Below, piece by piece: positions 31,701 through 41,900 of a DNA stretch of 64,000 bases (positions are counted from its first letter, which is position 1; each line of letters opens with the position of its first letter). The notes beneath the pieces were generated by a model, which was given only the letters and a program-made list of their open reading frames with translations, was not told the origin of the DNA and did not search any database. This DNA is from Zygaena filipendulae (Eukaryota; Arthropoda; Insecta; Lepidoptera; Zygaenidae): NCBI GenBank assembly GCA_907165275.2, contig OU015650.1, positions 4,184,001 to 4,248,000 of the forward strand, given 5' to 3'. The position numbers and the translations under genes were made by a program.

Positions 31701-32206
31701 TAAGTAAACATCGAGCGGTTGAGCCTGAGAAAATGCATACCGGTTAAATAGAGCCTCAAAAGCTAACTTCAAAGCAGCCTTATAGAACATATTGAATCCA
31801 TAAGACTGTGGACAAGGCGAAAAAATTTTGCCAGGGCCCGGAAGCCAGAGCTGTAGCAAGAACCTACTTCTCAGTTCTCATGGAGACACTTAATATGAGT
31901 TTCTGTCTTGTTTACACAAGAATATAATACTCACAATTTAGCCGGACTTCGATAGTCAAATTTTAAAGATGTATGCACTTTATCAACAGATTCCACTTCG
32001 GTACCATCGAGTCTAGGATGTTCTTTAATAGATGTATAAAGTATAAGATGCTGCACAGGATTAGAATTTAAATAAGAAGAGAAACATTTATCGCCAACAT
32101 TACATTTCGGCGGTATGAATATTTCGGCTAAGATCCATATAGAGTTTATCACATAACCAGCAAAAAATATAGAGAGGATCAAACTGACCGATATATATTT
32201 TTTCAT
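25743..32206 (-). CDS. CLPTM1L: CLPTM1-like protein (CLPTM1L), complete, eight exons
   Basis: Eight exons join in phase: 31935-32206 (ATG at 32206), 31319-31508, 31065-31204, 30424-30706, 28794-28982, 28144-28370, 26513-26764 and 25743-25836 (TAA 25743-25745). They give 548 aa against about 538 in vertebrates. Exon 1 has an N-terminal membrane segment (about 8-28). The family core is unmistakable: FGFSEKD-like GFSEKDVDDVKEIF with TNLYLL, then LLFDFLAFKND, the LLYPLCGAGALY segment, SWYSW, YAFGFLFMLPQLFVN, KAFNTFIDDVFAFIITMP and LVYLYQRWLYPVDK. CLPTM1L is an ER multi-pass protein; in humans it is reported to scramble glucosaminyl-PI during GPI-anchor synthesis, and the same role here is inferred. 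Exons 5-7 are very GC-rich, and exon 6 has a Gly-Gly-Ala run. Introns 4 and 6 hold many transposons. Confidence 0.95.
26300..26478. mobile_element. MITE family A, internally deleted copy
   Basis: Both ends are present (GACTAATTTTTTTTTAGTCC near 26307 and GACGGACTAATTGGAATATT near 26432), but the GACGTCA core is missing. The copy is about 180 bp where full copies have about 330. It ends about 35 bp from exon 7 of CLPTM1L, just inside intron 7. Confidence 0.65.
26839..27076. mobile_element. Foldback MITE family B, copy 2
   Basis: The left end GCCGCACTCAGAGTCGAC and the right end GTCGACTCTGAGTGCGGC mirror each other. The arms run about 110 bp each and meet near 26960, with several mismatches in the inner half. 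It lies in intron 6 of CLPTM1L, next to another copy. Confidence 0.8.
27075..27368. mobile_element. Foldback MITE family B, copy 3, compound
   Basis: This begins with GGCCGTCAGAGTCG and ends AATGCGGCC. An extra arm end (GCCGCACTCATAGTCGAC near 27133) lies inside it, so it looks like a partial copy plus a full copy fused head to tail with copy 2. The shared GCGGCCGTC junction means that the two neighbours may have arisen by insertion of one into the end of the other. Confidence 0.7.
27430..27592 (+). mobile_element. Helitron-like non-autonomous copy
   Basis: The body carries GAATGTTCGTATGTCTGTCC and TCCGATTGCGATGAAACTGG, with a terminal stem-loop CGCGG-GTGAAA-CCGCG then GGCACAG and CTAG-T at 27592. 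A family A MITE starts three bases further on. It lies in intron 6 of CLPTM1L. Confidence 0.65.
27595..27925. mobile_element. MITE family A, full-length copy
   Basis: At about 330 bp this is one of the most complete copies: GGGCATGTTGACTAATTTTT, AGTCCGTCTTGTAGATTG, ACACGTATTTTTTC, the palindromic GACG(T)CA core around TTTGTATGGCGGTTTTAGCG, TAATGCGCTTTATCTCTGTA, ACGTGTCTATTG, CTGACGGACTAATTAGAATT and a CCACATCCCCAT end. The two halves are inverted copies with small differences. Confidence 0.75.
27926..28092 (+). mobile_element. Helitron-like 3' end next to exon 6 of CLPTM1L
   Basis: It ends with CGCGGGCGAAACCGCGGGGC and ACAGCTAGTG at about 28091, about 50 bp from the splice donor of exon 6 (minus strand). 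The body has AGTGAATCTTCGAAACGGTT. The left end abuts the family A MITE, so the true boundary is uncertain. Confidence 0.55.
28560..28763 (+). mobile_element. Helitron-like copy in intron 5 of CLPTM1L
   Basis: The body TACGCCTTCACTACTCAAGT, TGTATACACGTTTTGTCAGG and GTACTTTTATCCTGGAATTT matches the copies at 35420 and 55260. It ends GAAATTAACGCGGGCGAGGA and, after a decayed stretch, GCTGCTAGT. It stops about 30 bp before the exon 5 donor. Confidence 0.5.
29128..29474 (+). repeat. Interspersed repeat H (retroposon-like), copy 1
   Basis: The order GGACGTCAGTTTTATTCCTT, TTGCATAATAGTG, GGAAACAGTGAAATAAGAT, TTCGCTGGTTATCGTTTTAC, CTATTAAGGTCCTACTGTGA and CATCTGAACTGGCTGTATGG, then an A-rich tail, is repeated at 32306-32712 (minus), 33186-33458 (plus) and partly at 37250-37412. 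The A-rich 3' end suggests retroposition. The family is not one I can name. Confidence 0.6.
29788..30082. mobile_element. MITE family A, variant copy
   Basis: The ends are GGGTATGAAAATCAAAAT and GGTTGACAAGCCAA, with a variant core GACGTCATAACGTGCTGTAA. The copy at 7917 has the same variant ends and core, so a subfamily exists. A Helitron-like tail (AACGCGAGTGAAACCACGAG) follows directly at 30090-30110. Both lie in intron 4 of CLPTM1L. Confidence 0.65.
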
Positions 32207-32305
32207 AACTTGTGTATTACTATTTTACTACAAATTGGTACCTAGTTAAAGAAAATATATACGTGTAAACCAAAATTATAAAATCTCGTCGTGAAAAGTC
32301 AATTT

Positions 32306-32712
32306 TTTTTTTTTTTTGGTGAAGTTTACCCCTCTCGGGGAAGGCAGAAGGAAACTTAGTCCATATAGCCAATTCATTAGTACTTTTCTTCTTCTGAAGT
32401 TATTTACATCAAAATGCATTGGTGAGATGCATTTCGATGCTTTACCGGAACTTTTGGCAGCAAATCTTCACAGTTGAACCTTAATAGGACGCTCTGTGGG
32501 AAGTTGTATGGTAAAACGCAAACCTCCCGATGAACGCCCTATTTCATCTTATTTCACTGTTTCCGCACACTGTTCATCACTAATGGACCACTATTATGCA
32601 AAATCCACCATATTCACACAATATTAATCACGATAAACTAATTTGCAAAACAAAGAAATAAAACTGACGTCCACTCTGCTAGAAATCCCGCCAAAAGTCT
32701 CCGTGAAAAGCA
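32306..32712 (-). repeat. Interspersed repeat H, copy 2, with poly(A)-like tail
   Basis: Read on the minus strand this runs from TTTTGGCGGGATTTCTAGCA (near 32700) to GGGGTAAACTTCACC followed by 15 A (plus-strand T run near 32306-32320). It is the longest copy, with a clear A tail, and lies about 100 bp upstream of the CLPTM1L start codon. Confidence 0.65.
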
Positions 32713-33185
32713 CGCCCAGTAATCTTCAAGGAAAAATTTTGGTCCGTAGAGCAAAATGATGCATGAAGTTTACCTCCCCGCCCGAACCCGTGTGTCTCCC
32801 CTCAAACACCATTGTCAAGTGCAATATCCAAAGAGAATATAAATCTTTGAACTCTATGTAGTTTGTGGTTAACCCGCTTCTACTGTTTATAGGATATGTT
32901 CCAAAATGGACTGATACCACAGGCCCAGTGCTCCCAGTGCCCTGAATAACTTTCAGCATACTGCCGCAGTGCCCGCAGTAGGCGGTATGACGTCATAATC
33001 GTCGCCATTTTGGTACTGGTAAGGTGCTCTCAATGGTTTGATCACATGGTCAACCTGTGGATTTTAAAGCGTGACGTGACAATGACATGCAGAGCTCAGA
33101 TGCGCAACACGATAAAATTTCATCTAGCCAATTTTTATCGATTCTCGTCGACGTAAATTATTTTGTCTACCAGTAGTAACTATTA
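32713..33185. other. Region between inverted H repeats upstream of CLPTM1L
   Basis: It contains no recognisable domain. A minus-strand frame (32726-32959) has no similarity I know and no splice support. The CLPTM1L promoter is expected nearer to 32206, on the far side of repeat H copy 2. Confidence 0.35.
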
Positions 33186-33458
33186 GTCATCCATTAGTGA
33201 TAAACAGTGTGCGGAAACAGTAAGATAACATAAAATGTTGCGTTCATCGGGAGGTTGTCGTTTTACTAATACAACTTCCCACAGAGCGTCCTAAGTTGCT
33301 ATTAAGGCTCAACTGTGAAGAGTTGCTACCAAAAGTTCCGGTAAAGCATCAAAATGCATCCCACCAATAACTTCAGAAGAAGAAAAGTACAACTGAATTG
33401 GCTGTATGGACTCAGATTCCTGTGCCTTCTCTAAAGGAGTAAATTTAAACAAATAAAA
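33186..33458 (+). repeat. Interspersed repeat H, copy 3
   Basis: It matches copy 2 from TCCATTAGTGATAAACAGTG through GTGCGGAAACAGT, TCATCGGGAGGTTG, ACTTCCCACAGAGCGTCCTA and TGGCTGTATGGACTCAG to an A-rich end near 33458. With copy 2 it forms an inverted pair around 32713-33185, the sequence upstream of CLPTM1L. Confidence 0.6.
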
Positions 33459-34076
33459 ATTTAGGGGAAAATTTGTTAATCGTACTTTAATATATTAATG
33501 CCGCAATTTTTAAGTATAAATTATTAATTGTATAGAAATTTTGATATTAAAAATGTTTCTTAAAAAAAATCTAGACATTTTTGCTTTTGATCAATTTTTT
33601 TTTTATGAAAACCAATATTTTCGCTCTAATAATTTAGAAACTAAGGCAAAAATTTTGACGCTATGTATTTTTTATAAACTTAATAATATGATTTTATTTT
33701 GGGAGATTAAGGGAAATTTGACTTAACCTTTAGGGCTAAATGTTATCTTTAGGGGTAAATGTTTTCGAGAGTTGGTAACACTGAAAAAAAATCATGAAAA
33801 GATTTAATTTTGGATTTAAAATTTATCACAAGTTTTCACAAGAAAAAGACGTTTTTAATTTACGAAAAGGACTATCTAGTGTTAAGTGACGATCTAACGA
33901 ACATCAGAGAAATGTGGCTCAAACGTTTAAGGGGAAAAGGATTTTAACCGTTGACAAGTTTTGCCTAACTAAATCTGGCGAACTGCCTATCCAACCCTCT
34001 TTTCTGCAAAGGAAATTGAAGATGGCATTCACCGTCAAATCGGTGGAGCCATAAAACCACAAATTGGAATTGGAAG
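33459..34076. other. AT-rich spacer upstream of the small gene
   Basis: Low-complexity AT-rich sequence with runs of T and A. The right part (33950-34076) is more balanced in composition and may be the 5' UTR and promoter of the small gene starting at 34077. No coding signal was seen. Confidence 0.35.
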
Positions 34077-35961
34077 ATGGCATTTCATTCAGATCATTGG
34101 ACGACAAAGGTTAGGTTAGGTTAGTTCTTAGTTTGTATAAAAATAGTTGCTATCTGCATCTCTTTGTACCTGCATAGTTCTTCTGAACAAAAAATAGAAC
34201 AGATTTGAATGCAGTTTTCACTATCTTGTACCTACTTACTGTCAAGTTTTTGGAAAAGTTTATACACATACCTAAACGGAATCTATGGATGAAACCGTGG
34301 GGAACAGCTATTGTACAGTAATTTACTTAAATCTGGGTAGATCCTGTTCAGTCTAGTTAGTACAGTACCTAGTATTTCAGGGTCCAATTTTTGTCTCAGA
34401 TTGTGGAGTAGATGATATTATGCTTTAAGGTACAAAAATATGATTTTATTAGTACCTACTTACATATTTATAGCATATTCATAGCTTATATTTTTCTATT
34501 ACATTTCAGATAAGCTTGATGATCACACCTGTAATACCTGTCATGACCATACCTAGCAAGCCATCAAAGCCACTGCTGGTAATTAGTTGCTAAATTATAT
34601 TTTAAATTACTGTTTAGTTCAATATACTATTAAGAAAGTATTTAGACTTTTATTAATCAATAAAAAATGTATTGTTACATAAGTTTTGTAATTTACAGAT
34701 CAGCTGGATAAATTAAGTTCATATTTATAGCAATACCCATTATCCATTCATAAACGGTAGGTATGCCCATTGATTTTTTTTTACAATTTTCTGTTTACAG
34801 ATTGAATCAAGATGGGGCTTAACATCCACAAGTGAAATTCCATATGACCCACCTGGTAATTTGTTTTTAGTATTCCGTTTATATCTCTTCTCTCGTTCTG
34901 AGAACGTTTTAGTATTGTAACAGCTATATAAATAACTAGTTGTGCCTCGTGATTTCACCCGCGTTAATTTCAGAGTCCCCACGGTCTAATGTATAAACTA
35001 TATATTGTAAAGTTTCATTTAAATGGATCCAGTAGTTTTTGCGTGAAAGAGTAACAAACATCCATCCATACAAACTTTCGTATGTATAATATTAGTAAGG
35101 ATATCCTAACATAATAATAAATAAAGTCCTCCACCGTGTCTGTCTGTCTGTTCGCGATAAATTCAAAAACTACCGAACAGACTTTCATACGGCTGTCACC
35201 AATAGATAGAGTGATGAGAAAGATTAGGCATATAATTTGTCAGTGTTTTGTGTATATTGGTTGAAATATAACAATATTTTTGAAAGTGTCGTAACAAATA
35301 CTTTGTTATGCTTTCACACGTTAACGACTCTACCAATCACCACGAAATTTTGCATACACGTCAAGGCTAAAGAGATCTTCGAAATTACCGCCGGTGCAAC
35401 CGGGGAAACAGGTAGTAAATCCTTCCTATTATAAATGCAAAAGTGAGTTTGATTGTTTGTTTGTAACACTTTCACGCCTTAACGGCTGAACCGATCATCA
35501 CGAAATGTATGAAACATGTTGTCAGGTGTAGAGAAGGACATAGGGTACTTTTCATCCCGGAATTCCCACGGGTACTCTAAAATTTCCGTGGGTAAAACTG
35601 CGAGGAACAGCTAGTTATATAATGACTACCTATATGTCTTAAATATGCATAGACAGCTAACTTATTAATAAGAAATCAGTTTTTTCATGTATGTATTTTT
35701 AGACATAATTGTTTCTTCACCAACTTTGAGTGCAACTAATAAAGATGCATTTGCTATTAGTATTTTGTTTAAAGCACGATAGCAAGAATTAAATTTTAAT
35801 AAAAATTATAATGAGCTTTTTTTGTTTAGGTAAAGTGACCCGAACACCTAAAAGAACTGCACAGGAGGAGGCTCATTGAAAAATTGGGAAGGCTTTTGGC
35901 CAAATCCAAGCTACTGTTAACAGAATATAAAAATCTACTGAATACAGAAATTAAAAAATAA
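34077..35961 (+). CDS. Small unrecognised four-exon gene (about 87 aa)
   Basis: I propose exons 34077-34109, 34510-34578, 34801-34855 and 35855-35961 (TAA 35959-35961). All joins keep one frame; acceptors are ACATTTCAG (34509) and TGTTTACAG (34800), and donors are GTTAGG, GTAATT and GTAATT. The protein starts MAFHSDHWTTK, has a hydrophobic, Pro-rich stretch, then IESRWGLTSTSEIPYDPP and a basic helix (HRRRLIEKLGRLLAKSKLLL). AATAAA motifs overlap and follow the stop, which supports a real transcript end. The last acceptor is the weak point: using the stronger TTGTTTAG at 35829 instead gives a shorter tail ending AQEEAH at 35878. I do not recognise the product and suggest no function. It is divergent from CLPTM1L. 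Confidence 0.5.
34936..35101 (-). mobile_element. Short Helitron, both ends intact, in an intron
   Basis: On the minus strand it starts TCCTTACTAATATTATACAT and ends with GCGGGTGAAATCACGAGGCA and CTAG. The flanking bases are A before and T after, the usual Helitron insertion site. It is 166 bp and sits in intron 3 of the small gene. Confidence 0.8.
35104..35414 (+). mobile_element. Helitron-like copy with decayed 3' end
   Basis: It begins TCCTAACATAATAATAAATA three bases after the previous copy and ends with CCGCCGGTGCAACCGGGG and AAACAGGTAGT. The body has ACCGTGTCTGTCTGTCTGTT. The final CTAG has changed to GTAG. Confidence 0.55.
35420..35614 (+). mobile_element. Short Helitron, both ends intact
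   Basis: It starts TCCTTCCTATTATAAATGCA and ends GGAACAGCTAG, flanked by A (35419) and T (35615). The 195-bp body (TTAACGGCTGAACCGATCAT, ATGTTGTCAGG, GGACATAGGGTACTTTTC) matches the copies at 28560 and 55260. It lies in intron 3 of the small gene. Confidence 0.8.
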
Positions 35962-36399
35962 ATGTTTCAATAAATAAAAATATATGTATTTTATTTCTTA
36001 GGACAAAAACCAATAATTTTATAATCTAGAAAAGGGCTAGGTCCAGGAATTTGTATGGGCTGTGTGACTATGTTTCCTTCGCCTACTATTTTTCTAGTTT
36101 TATAATTTAAAAAAAAGGTCCGGGAATTTGTTTTGGCTGTGTGACTATGTTTCCTCCGCTTACTATTTTTCTAGTTTTATAATTTAAAAAAAAACGAACT
36201 GTCGTGTTCTAAATTGCAAATACTGTCAGTTGTATAAGGACCAAAACGAATGTAGGGGAGATGTCCGTCTGATACGGTAGTATCTCTAAGTAGTTTGTGG
36301 TGAAAAGTCAAATTCAAAACCACCACAAACTACAGAGATACCACAAATTAACTAGACATATGTCTAGATACTACCACGTCTGAAGCACAAACTACTTAA
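35962..36399. other. 3' flank of the small gene with a direct repeat
   Basis: A 70-bp block is repeated in tandem (36045-36116 and 36117-36190: GGAATTTGT...GGCTGTGTGACTATGTTTCC, then TACTATTTTTCTAGTTTTAT). The rest has no coding signal. Confidence 0.5.
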
Positions 36400-36482
36400 G
36401 CGCGCTCCACATTCGCTCGAACCACCCGCGAACCATGATTCCACGCTTCGCGCGCGAACCACGCGTGAATGTGGAGAGTGCT
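36400..36482. mobile_element. Short MITE with CTCCACATTC ends
   Basis: The left end GCGCGCTCCACATTCGC and right end GCGTGAATGTGGAGAGTGC are inverted copies, with GCGAACCA/CGCGAACCAC inside. The 83-bp, GC-rich element stands out from its AT-rich surroundings. A second small inverted pair lies just left (AGTAGTTTGTGGTG near 36288, CACCACAAACTAC near 36322). Confidence 0.55.
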
Positions 36483-37249
36483 TTAGGTCTGAAGCAAAGC
36501 TTTTTTTTTGTGGTAAAGTTTACCCTCAGTTTACCCCTAATAAGCAAAGCGCAGATCTATCTCTGTAGTTTGTGGTCAAAAGCATATATTATCTAGACTT
36601 ATGTCAAAAGTCAAAACTCAAAACCAGTCAAAACCTCAGGCCAAAACCGTAGACCTTGGGGAACTATCTAACATTGTCATTGGCGTTTCGCCATAACTGA
36701 AGAAGTAGATGAAAAATTTTTATCACTAAGAAACGTTGTCATTGGCAAATTATAATTATAGACGCCATTATTAAAGAAGAAGAAGAGAATGAACTCTACC
36801 GCCTCTACGCTCAAAACAAAACAGCCCAGCAACACTCCCTTGAAGCAAAAGTTACTATGGATTTATATTTTATGCGCAGACTTCTTTACCAACTTTGGAA
36901 TACTTAACCAAATTTCTATGACCGCGTCATACATTGCATTGGTAAGGTTGGCACATAATGCTTTCATAGATCGGTTCAGCGATTAGTATGAAAGTGCCGA
37001 CTGCCGAAACGTAGTGATTATTTGCGAGCTCAGTGACTAAAAACCATAGAATAGGCTACTTGCATGAAATTTATAATAAGAAATTGTGTCAACATTTAAA
37101 AAATAGAGCCTTAGAAAAGCGTAATCGTGAAAGATTTAAGTACTAAAAAAATTTCAATAGTTTCCAAAATATTCAATTTTTAATTTTGTGAAACGGAACG
37201 TTGCAACGAAACACCAATCATAGCCACGCTTAACACAATACGTCATTTT

Positions 37250-37412
37250 TATTTTTTTTAGGAAACATTTCAGAGGAGGCAAAAGAAACTAAGTGCATAC
37301 AGTCAATGCATATTTTCCTTTTTCTGAAGTTTTTTCTTTAAAATGCATCGGTAAGATGCATTTCGATTCTTTACTGGAAGTTTTGGAAGTAAATCGACAC
37401 AGTTCAACTTTA
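37250..37412 (-). repeat. Interspersed repeat H, partial copy 4
   Basis: It contains CTGAAGTTTTTTCTTTAAAA, GCATCGGTAAGATGCATTTC and GGAAGTTTTGGAAGTAAATC, matching repeat H copy 2 in the same orientation at lower identity. Confidence 0.5.
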
Positions 37413-37785
37413 ATTTCACTTTTGGCTATTGAATTTATCTCTCTGTCAGTGTCACATAACCCTGTCAATACGACAGTGACATATCTATCACAGATTAATA
37501 AGGCGTAATTTTTAACTAGTGACGTCGTTCTGCGATTCGGCGGTAAAGTCAAAAGTAGGAACTTTGAAACGCTCTATTTAATTATGCAATTTTTTTTAGG
37601 TTTCTTGCTTTGTTTAAGTAGGCCATATATCTTTAAAATAGATTGGAAAAAAAAAATCATGCAAGTACCCTATTATACATGCTACCGTTTGCTACGTTTG
37701 GTTAAATAATTTTAAAATACACAAATATCATCTATTCTATTAGGCTGCGGCCTAAGACCCAATGACTTTCTTAGTAATTATAATA

Positions 37786-37919
37786 TAATAATAATGCTTT
37801 TATTTAATTTATTTACTGTATTTATGGTAATATTTATGGAAATATATAAAGTTAATATAAATATATATATACATATATAGTAAATACAGTAAATAAATTA
37901 AATAAAAGCATTATTATTA
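37786..37919. repeat. Perfect inverted repeat with 39-bp arms
   Basis: The arms at 37786-37824 and 37881-37919 are exact reverse complements (ends TAATAATAATGCTTTTATTT). The 56-bp loop is pure AT with an ATATAT tract. This looks like a small foldback element. Confidence 0.8.
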
Positions 37920-38711
37920 AGTAAACAAACCCACTCCTGGGGTCTCATCGTGCGCCATACAATCATTTAGTTCAAAGCTACAATAATATTCCACTACATG
38001 GGTTGCATATATATATTTTTTCCGATTCTGTGTAATGCCACTAAACTATCCCCTAGCCAAAAGGTTGACTGGTAGAGAATTCCTTAGGTATTAAGTCCGA
38101 CTTTTGTACATAAATGTGCAATAAAGTTCTTTAAATAAATAAATAAATAATCTCTTTGGAATAATAATAACATTGCTACGAGTTATGACCTGTATTCAGA
38201 AAAGAAGCTTGAAGTTTTTATAAGCTTCTTGCATCATTCAAATATTACCCTGACAGGATCCTAAGTAGGTATCACAAAGTACTTAAAGATACTACCGTGT
38301 AGGTGGTATACTGTTCAGAAAAGTTTTTAGATACAAACATCTACTTGGGAGAATTGGCATTTGCAAGTGCGATCAGCGCAATGAGCGAGTCAGATTATTT
38401 TGAGGTGATTGGTTCTTGTGTGACGTTCGTCAATACGAGTAAGTTCTAATAACATTCCTCAGAAGAATAACTAAAGCAATTCATATTATTTCATAATAGT
38501 CAGCGAAAAATCTATGTTAATCATGGAAGTAAAATTTTACTCTCATGTCAATGTAGGTATGGTTTTATTTCTTTTTTTATTCTGACCGTTCTATTTTTTG
38601 TGACTGGTAATAATCATCTCATACATGGACGACGTCTGGGAAACGTAATAAATCGGTGTCTCCAAGGAAATAATATTGATATGTTTTATGCCACAATAAT
38701 TAATATTAAAG

Positions 38712-38840
38712 GTGAGTTAACCTCTATTATGAAAGATATATTATGTGGATTTGCCTTAAAAGTTACTATGAGCAGTCTATGTGGCAGAGTTTTGACAGTT
38801 ACTTGGATGATGTTGACTGGTATTTTGTTTATATTTTCAG
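38712..38840 (+). other. Proposed 5' UTR intron of the large gene
   Basis: A donor GTGAGTTAAC begins at 38712 and an acceptor TTTATATTTTCAG ends at 38840, making a 129-nt intron that would place the leader exon directly before the coding exon. No coding frame crosses it. Without RNA data this is a proposal. Confidence 0.45.
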
Positions 38841-38915
38841 CATGAACGTCTCTGGTTTTATAATTCTTGGACACTGAATTATTACAAGGATATTATATCA
38901 AAATATACGTAAAAA

Positions 38916-38966
38916 ATGGTAACTAGTGAAATTATGTGCCCAAATTTACGTGGTAATGGATGCTAA
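38916..38966 (+). CDS. Upstream ORF overlapping the start of the large gene
   Basis: An ATG at 38916 with AAAAAATGG context opens 16 codons and ends with TAA at 38964-38966, overlapping the main ATG (38956) in another frame. Ribosomes using it would pass the main start, so it could limit translation of the large protein. Another 11-codon uORF starts at 38842. It is a regulatory candidate only; no product is claimed. Confidence 0.35.
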   Translation: MVTSEIMCPNLRGNGC

Positions 38967-41900
38967 AGACTTGAGGACTGAATCTGTTCTGGGCGAACGA
39001 ATTCATGATGGCAGAAAGTACGCGCAAAATGATAATACACTTCATTATGACAAAAATAAACCGTATCAGGATATCGGATCGAATTCATTGTCTAAAGTGG
39101 ATGTACATATCGCACGCCCGTGCGCCATCATAGGACCGGACCGAGTAGTGCCGCCGCCCGAGCCCAGCGATGCGTATCTGAAGAAAGCCAAAATCGATCC
39201 ATGGAGCATCCTCGATAATGCCTATTGTCGTCCACCTGAATATCTACCCAAATTGCCCAATTCTTCAAGTCCATTAAGAAACATATCACCGAGACAAACA
39301 TTCCAGGAGAACATGCAGCGGTTTTTAGTGCCCCCTAGGTTTGATACAGTTAAAGTAAATGAAGATTTTGCTCCTGAAAGAAGTGCTCATCAAGTAAAAA
39401 ATGTGAAGTTAAATCCTGTTTCTGAGGTAAAGTACTGTGAAGTGCCTTATAATGTTAATACTAAGAATAATGAACAGAAAAATATCAGAAATGTAGAAGC
39501 TTGTGTCTCTAATGTGAACCCATCGCTAGTTCACAATAGTGTTTATCAATCTCCGAGTGATGTGAACATGCGACCACCAAGACCTTTTGATGCTCCAGAC
39601 TTGTACCAGTATCAGGAGTATGCCAACTGCCCTGGTCCAAAACAAATGCCTGCTGTTAGGTCCGTTAGAACGATCCAAGATGAAGCTGGCCACATGTACC
39701 CCACTCCCTACTATCAAACAGGTAATGTTAGATTTAAGCCTTATACACCTGTTAAGGAACGATACCCACCTCAAAGGTATGAATTAAATGGCTATGTAAA
39801 CTCATATCATCCACCTTTGCCTTATCAAACACATACAAAATATGAAATCCCAAAGCCATTATTACCTCCACATCCCTATGGTGGATATCCACAAATTCCT
39901 GTTAAATATATTGATAACAGAATGAATGAGTCAGTTATGGAAAACTATCAGAGGTCTAACTTTCAAGTAAACTATAATGCTCCTTACCGGGGTCAAAGTA
40001 TGCATCAGCCATATGTACCATTACCAGGAAATTGTTTACCAAACAAAAATATGCATCCATATACTACTGACAATGCTTATAAACCAGTAGCTTCTAATAA
40101 AATATCCTATGAAAATCATAAAATGTTTGAATATGATAGGGCTCGCAACACCTATATGACAGAAAACTTTTATCCAAAAGAAATGCCACAATCTGTACCT
40201 ATGAAAAGTCAAATATTGCCCAATTCATATCCACCTATGAATTGTTATCCTATACATTCTCCTCATTACTATAAAAAAGACATCAAAAACTTTGATTATT
40301 ACCCTAACTATAGAAATTTGGACAATCCAAATTCAAATAACCACTTGCAAAAGCTACCACCACAATTCTCACCAAAAACAATAGCAATTTCTCCAAGTGA
40401 TTCTATTGCTAGTAATGAAACACATGGAAATAATCAAGAAGATTGTGGTTATGTAAGTCAATCATCAACAACTAGTGTAAGGAGTATAGATTCTGTCAAT
40501 AGAATACCTAATGATCCCTATAGAAAGTATGATTATCGAGGTACTCATGTGGTTAGAACACCAACATTCATGGGTAGAGCTCATCTGAATTCCAACAGCG
40601 CTGATAATAAACGGATAAAGAAAGGAATAGATGTTCGTCAGTTTTTGCAAATGTGGAATGAAGGAGAAGAAGAAAATACCGAAAATAATAAAGAAATTAC
40701 TAAAACAGTTACAACTATACCAACTCAATTAGGAAATGTAAATAATGATCAAGAACAGCTATATGTACTTGGTTTGGTAAATGTCCCTAATGAAGAACTT
40801 GATAAATATGAGCATATACAAAAAATTTCAAAACTACCAGATAATATAAAAGGGTATAACAATATAGAGTTGCTTTACCAGTTTGAAGAGGCCATTGAAT
40901 CTTCAAATAGAAATACTTTAAATATGAAAACAATAAATCCTAGAGATTTACATATTCCACACAAAGATATTGCTTCTTTGAATAGAAATATACCTCGCCC
41001 TGTGTCACCCCTAGATGTGGAGGCTAAAATAAGCCAATCTGTTATTCATAAAGAAGTTGGATGCAATTTTGAAATAAGACCATGCAGTCCTAAAGTGTTA
41101 AATGTTGAAGTTGCTACTTCTGTGCAGTCCATTATTGGTGAGAGGGCTATTGAAAAAGTTACAAATCCATTAATGATCAAATCACCTTCATTGTTAGAGA
41201 ATATGGAAAGTAAACTTGGTAATAATCAAGAACCTAAAGCTGTACCATCGAATGAAAACGTAAATGTGTCTAGCTGTAAAATGATAGATATTCATTCTAC
41301 AAATCATCTTGATAATTCTATAATAAAAACTGACTATAGCCTACAAGACTTGGAAAGTAGTTCAGGTGTATGTCTTGCTTCCTTGCCAAGACTAGATAAC
41401 GATATTGAGTTGAGTTTCCCTGAAGTTAATCAACAATTTATTAACGCTATTAAAGTAGAAAGTGTTATAACGACAACTCCTAAAAACTTATCACCAAATA
41501 ATTACATACAAAACGATGGCATAAAATCTCATGGAAATACGGAAATGTGTCAGCTTTCCCCAAATGCTTCAGAAAACTCTTTTTCAAAACTCAGTAAATA
41601 TAGAAAACAGAGAAATATTAACAAAGAACTTAAACAAAATGATTCCGATATTTGCACACAAGCTTTGAGAACTGACAGTGTTATCATAAAAAATCCTGAA
41701 AATATAAAAAGTATGGAGAACAATGAAAACGGTATTTCTACCTTTGAATGCGACTTGAGAAAACCACAGTCACCTATAAATTTAACAGCTGAATTTGAGG
41801 AGACCAACAAAAAGATTATTTCTATTGATTGTGTAAATTCTGGGGATGAAGCTATAGATTTTAGTTTAAATCCTTCTAATAATCTGAAATATCATGGAAC

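Larger units (their letters stand above)
36483..38711. other. Interval upstream of the large intronless gene
   Basis: Apart from repeat H copy 4 and the 39-bp-arm inverted repeat, no feature is clear. The end nearest 38712 probably contains the first untranslated exon and promoter of the large gene, since a good donor (AAAG|GTGAGT) stands at 38712. Short frames here (36789, 37293, 38600) lack support. Confidence 0.4.

Noticed and set aside
33919..34107. Minus-strand 62-aa frame
   Set aside because: It is antisense to exon 1 of the small gene and its upstream sequence, and shows no domain or splice support.
34109..34128. GGTTAGGTTAGGTTAG as an interstitial telomere repeat
   Set aside because: Only three TTAGG units occur, and they overlap a proposed splice donor; such short runs are common by chance.
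38926..38955. GTG start ten codons upstream of the large ORF
   Set aside because: GTG initiation is not expected in a eukaryotic nuclear gene; the first in-frame ATG is 38956.
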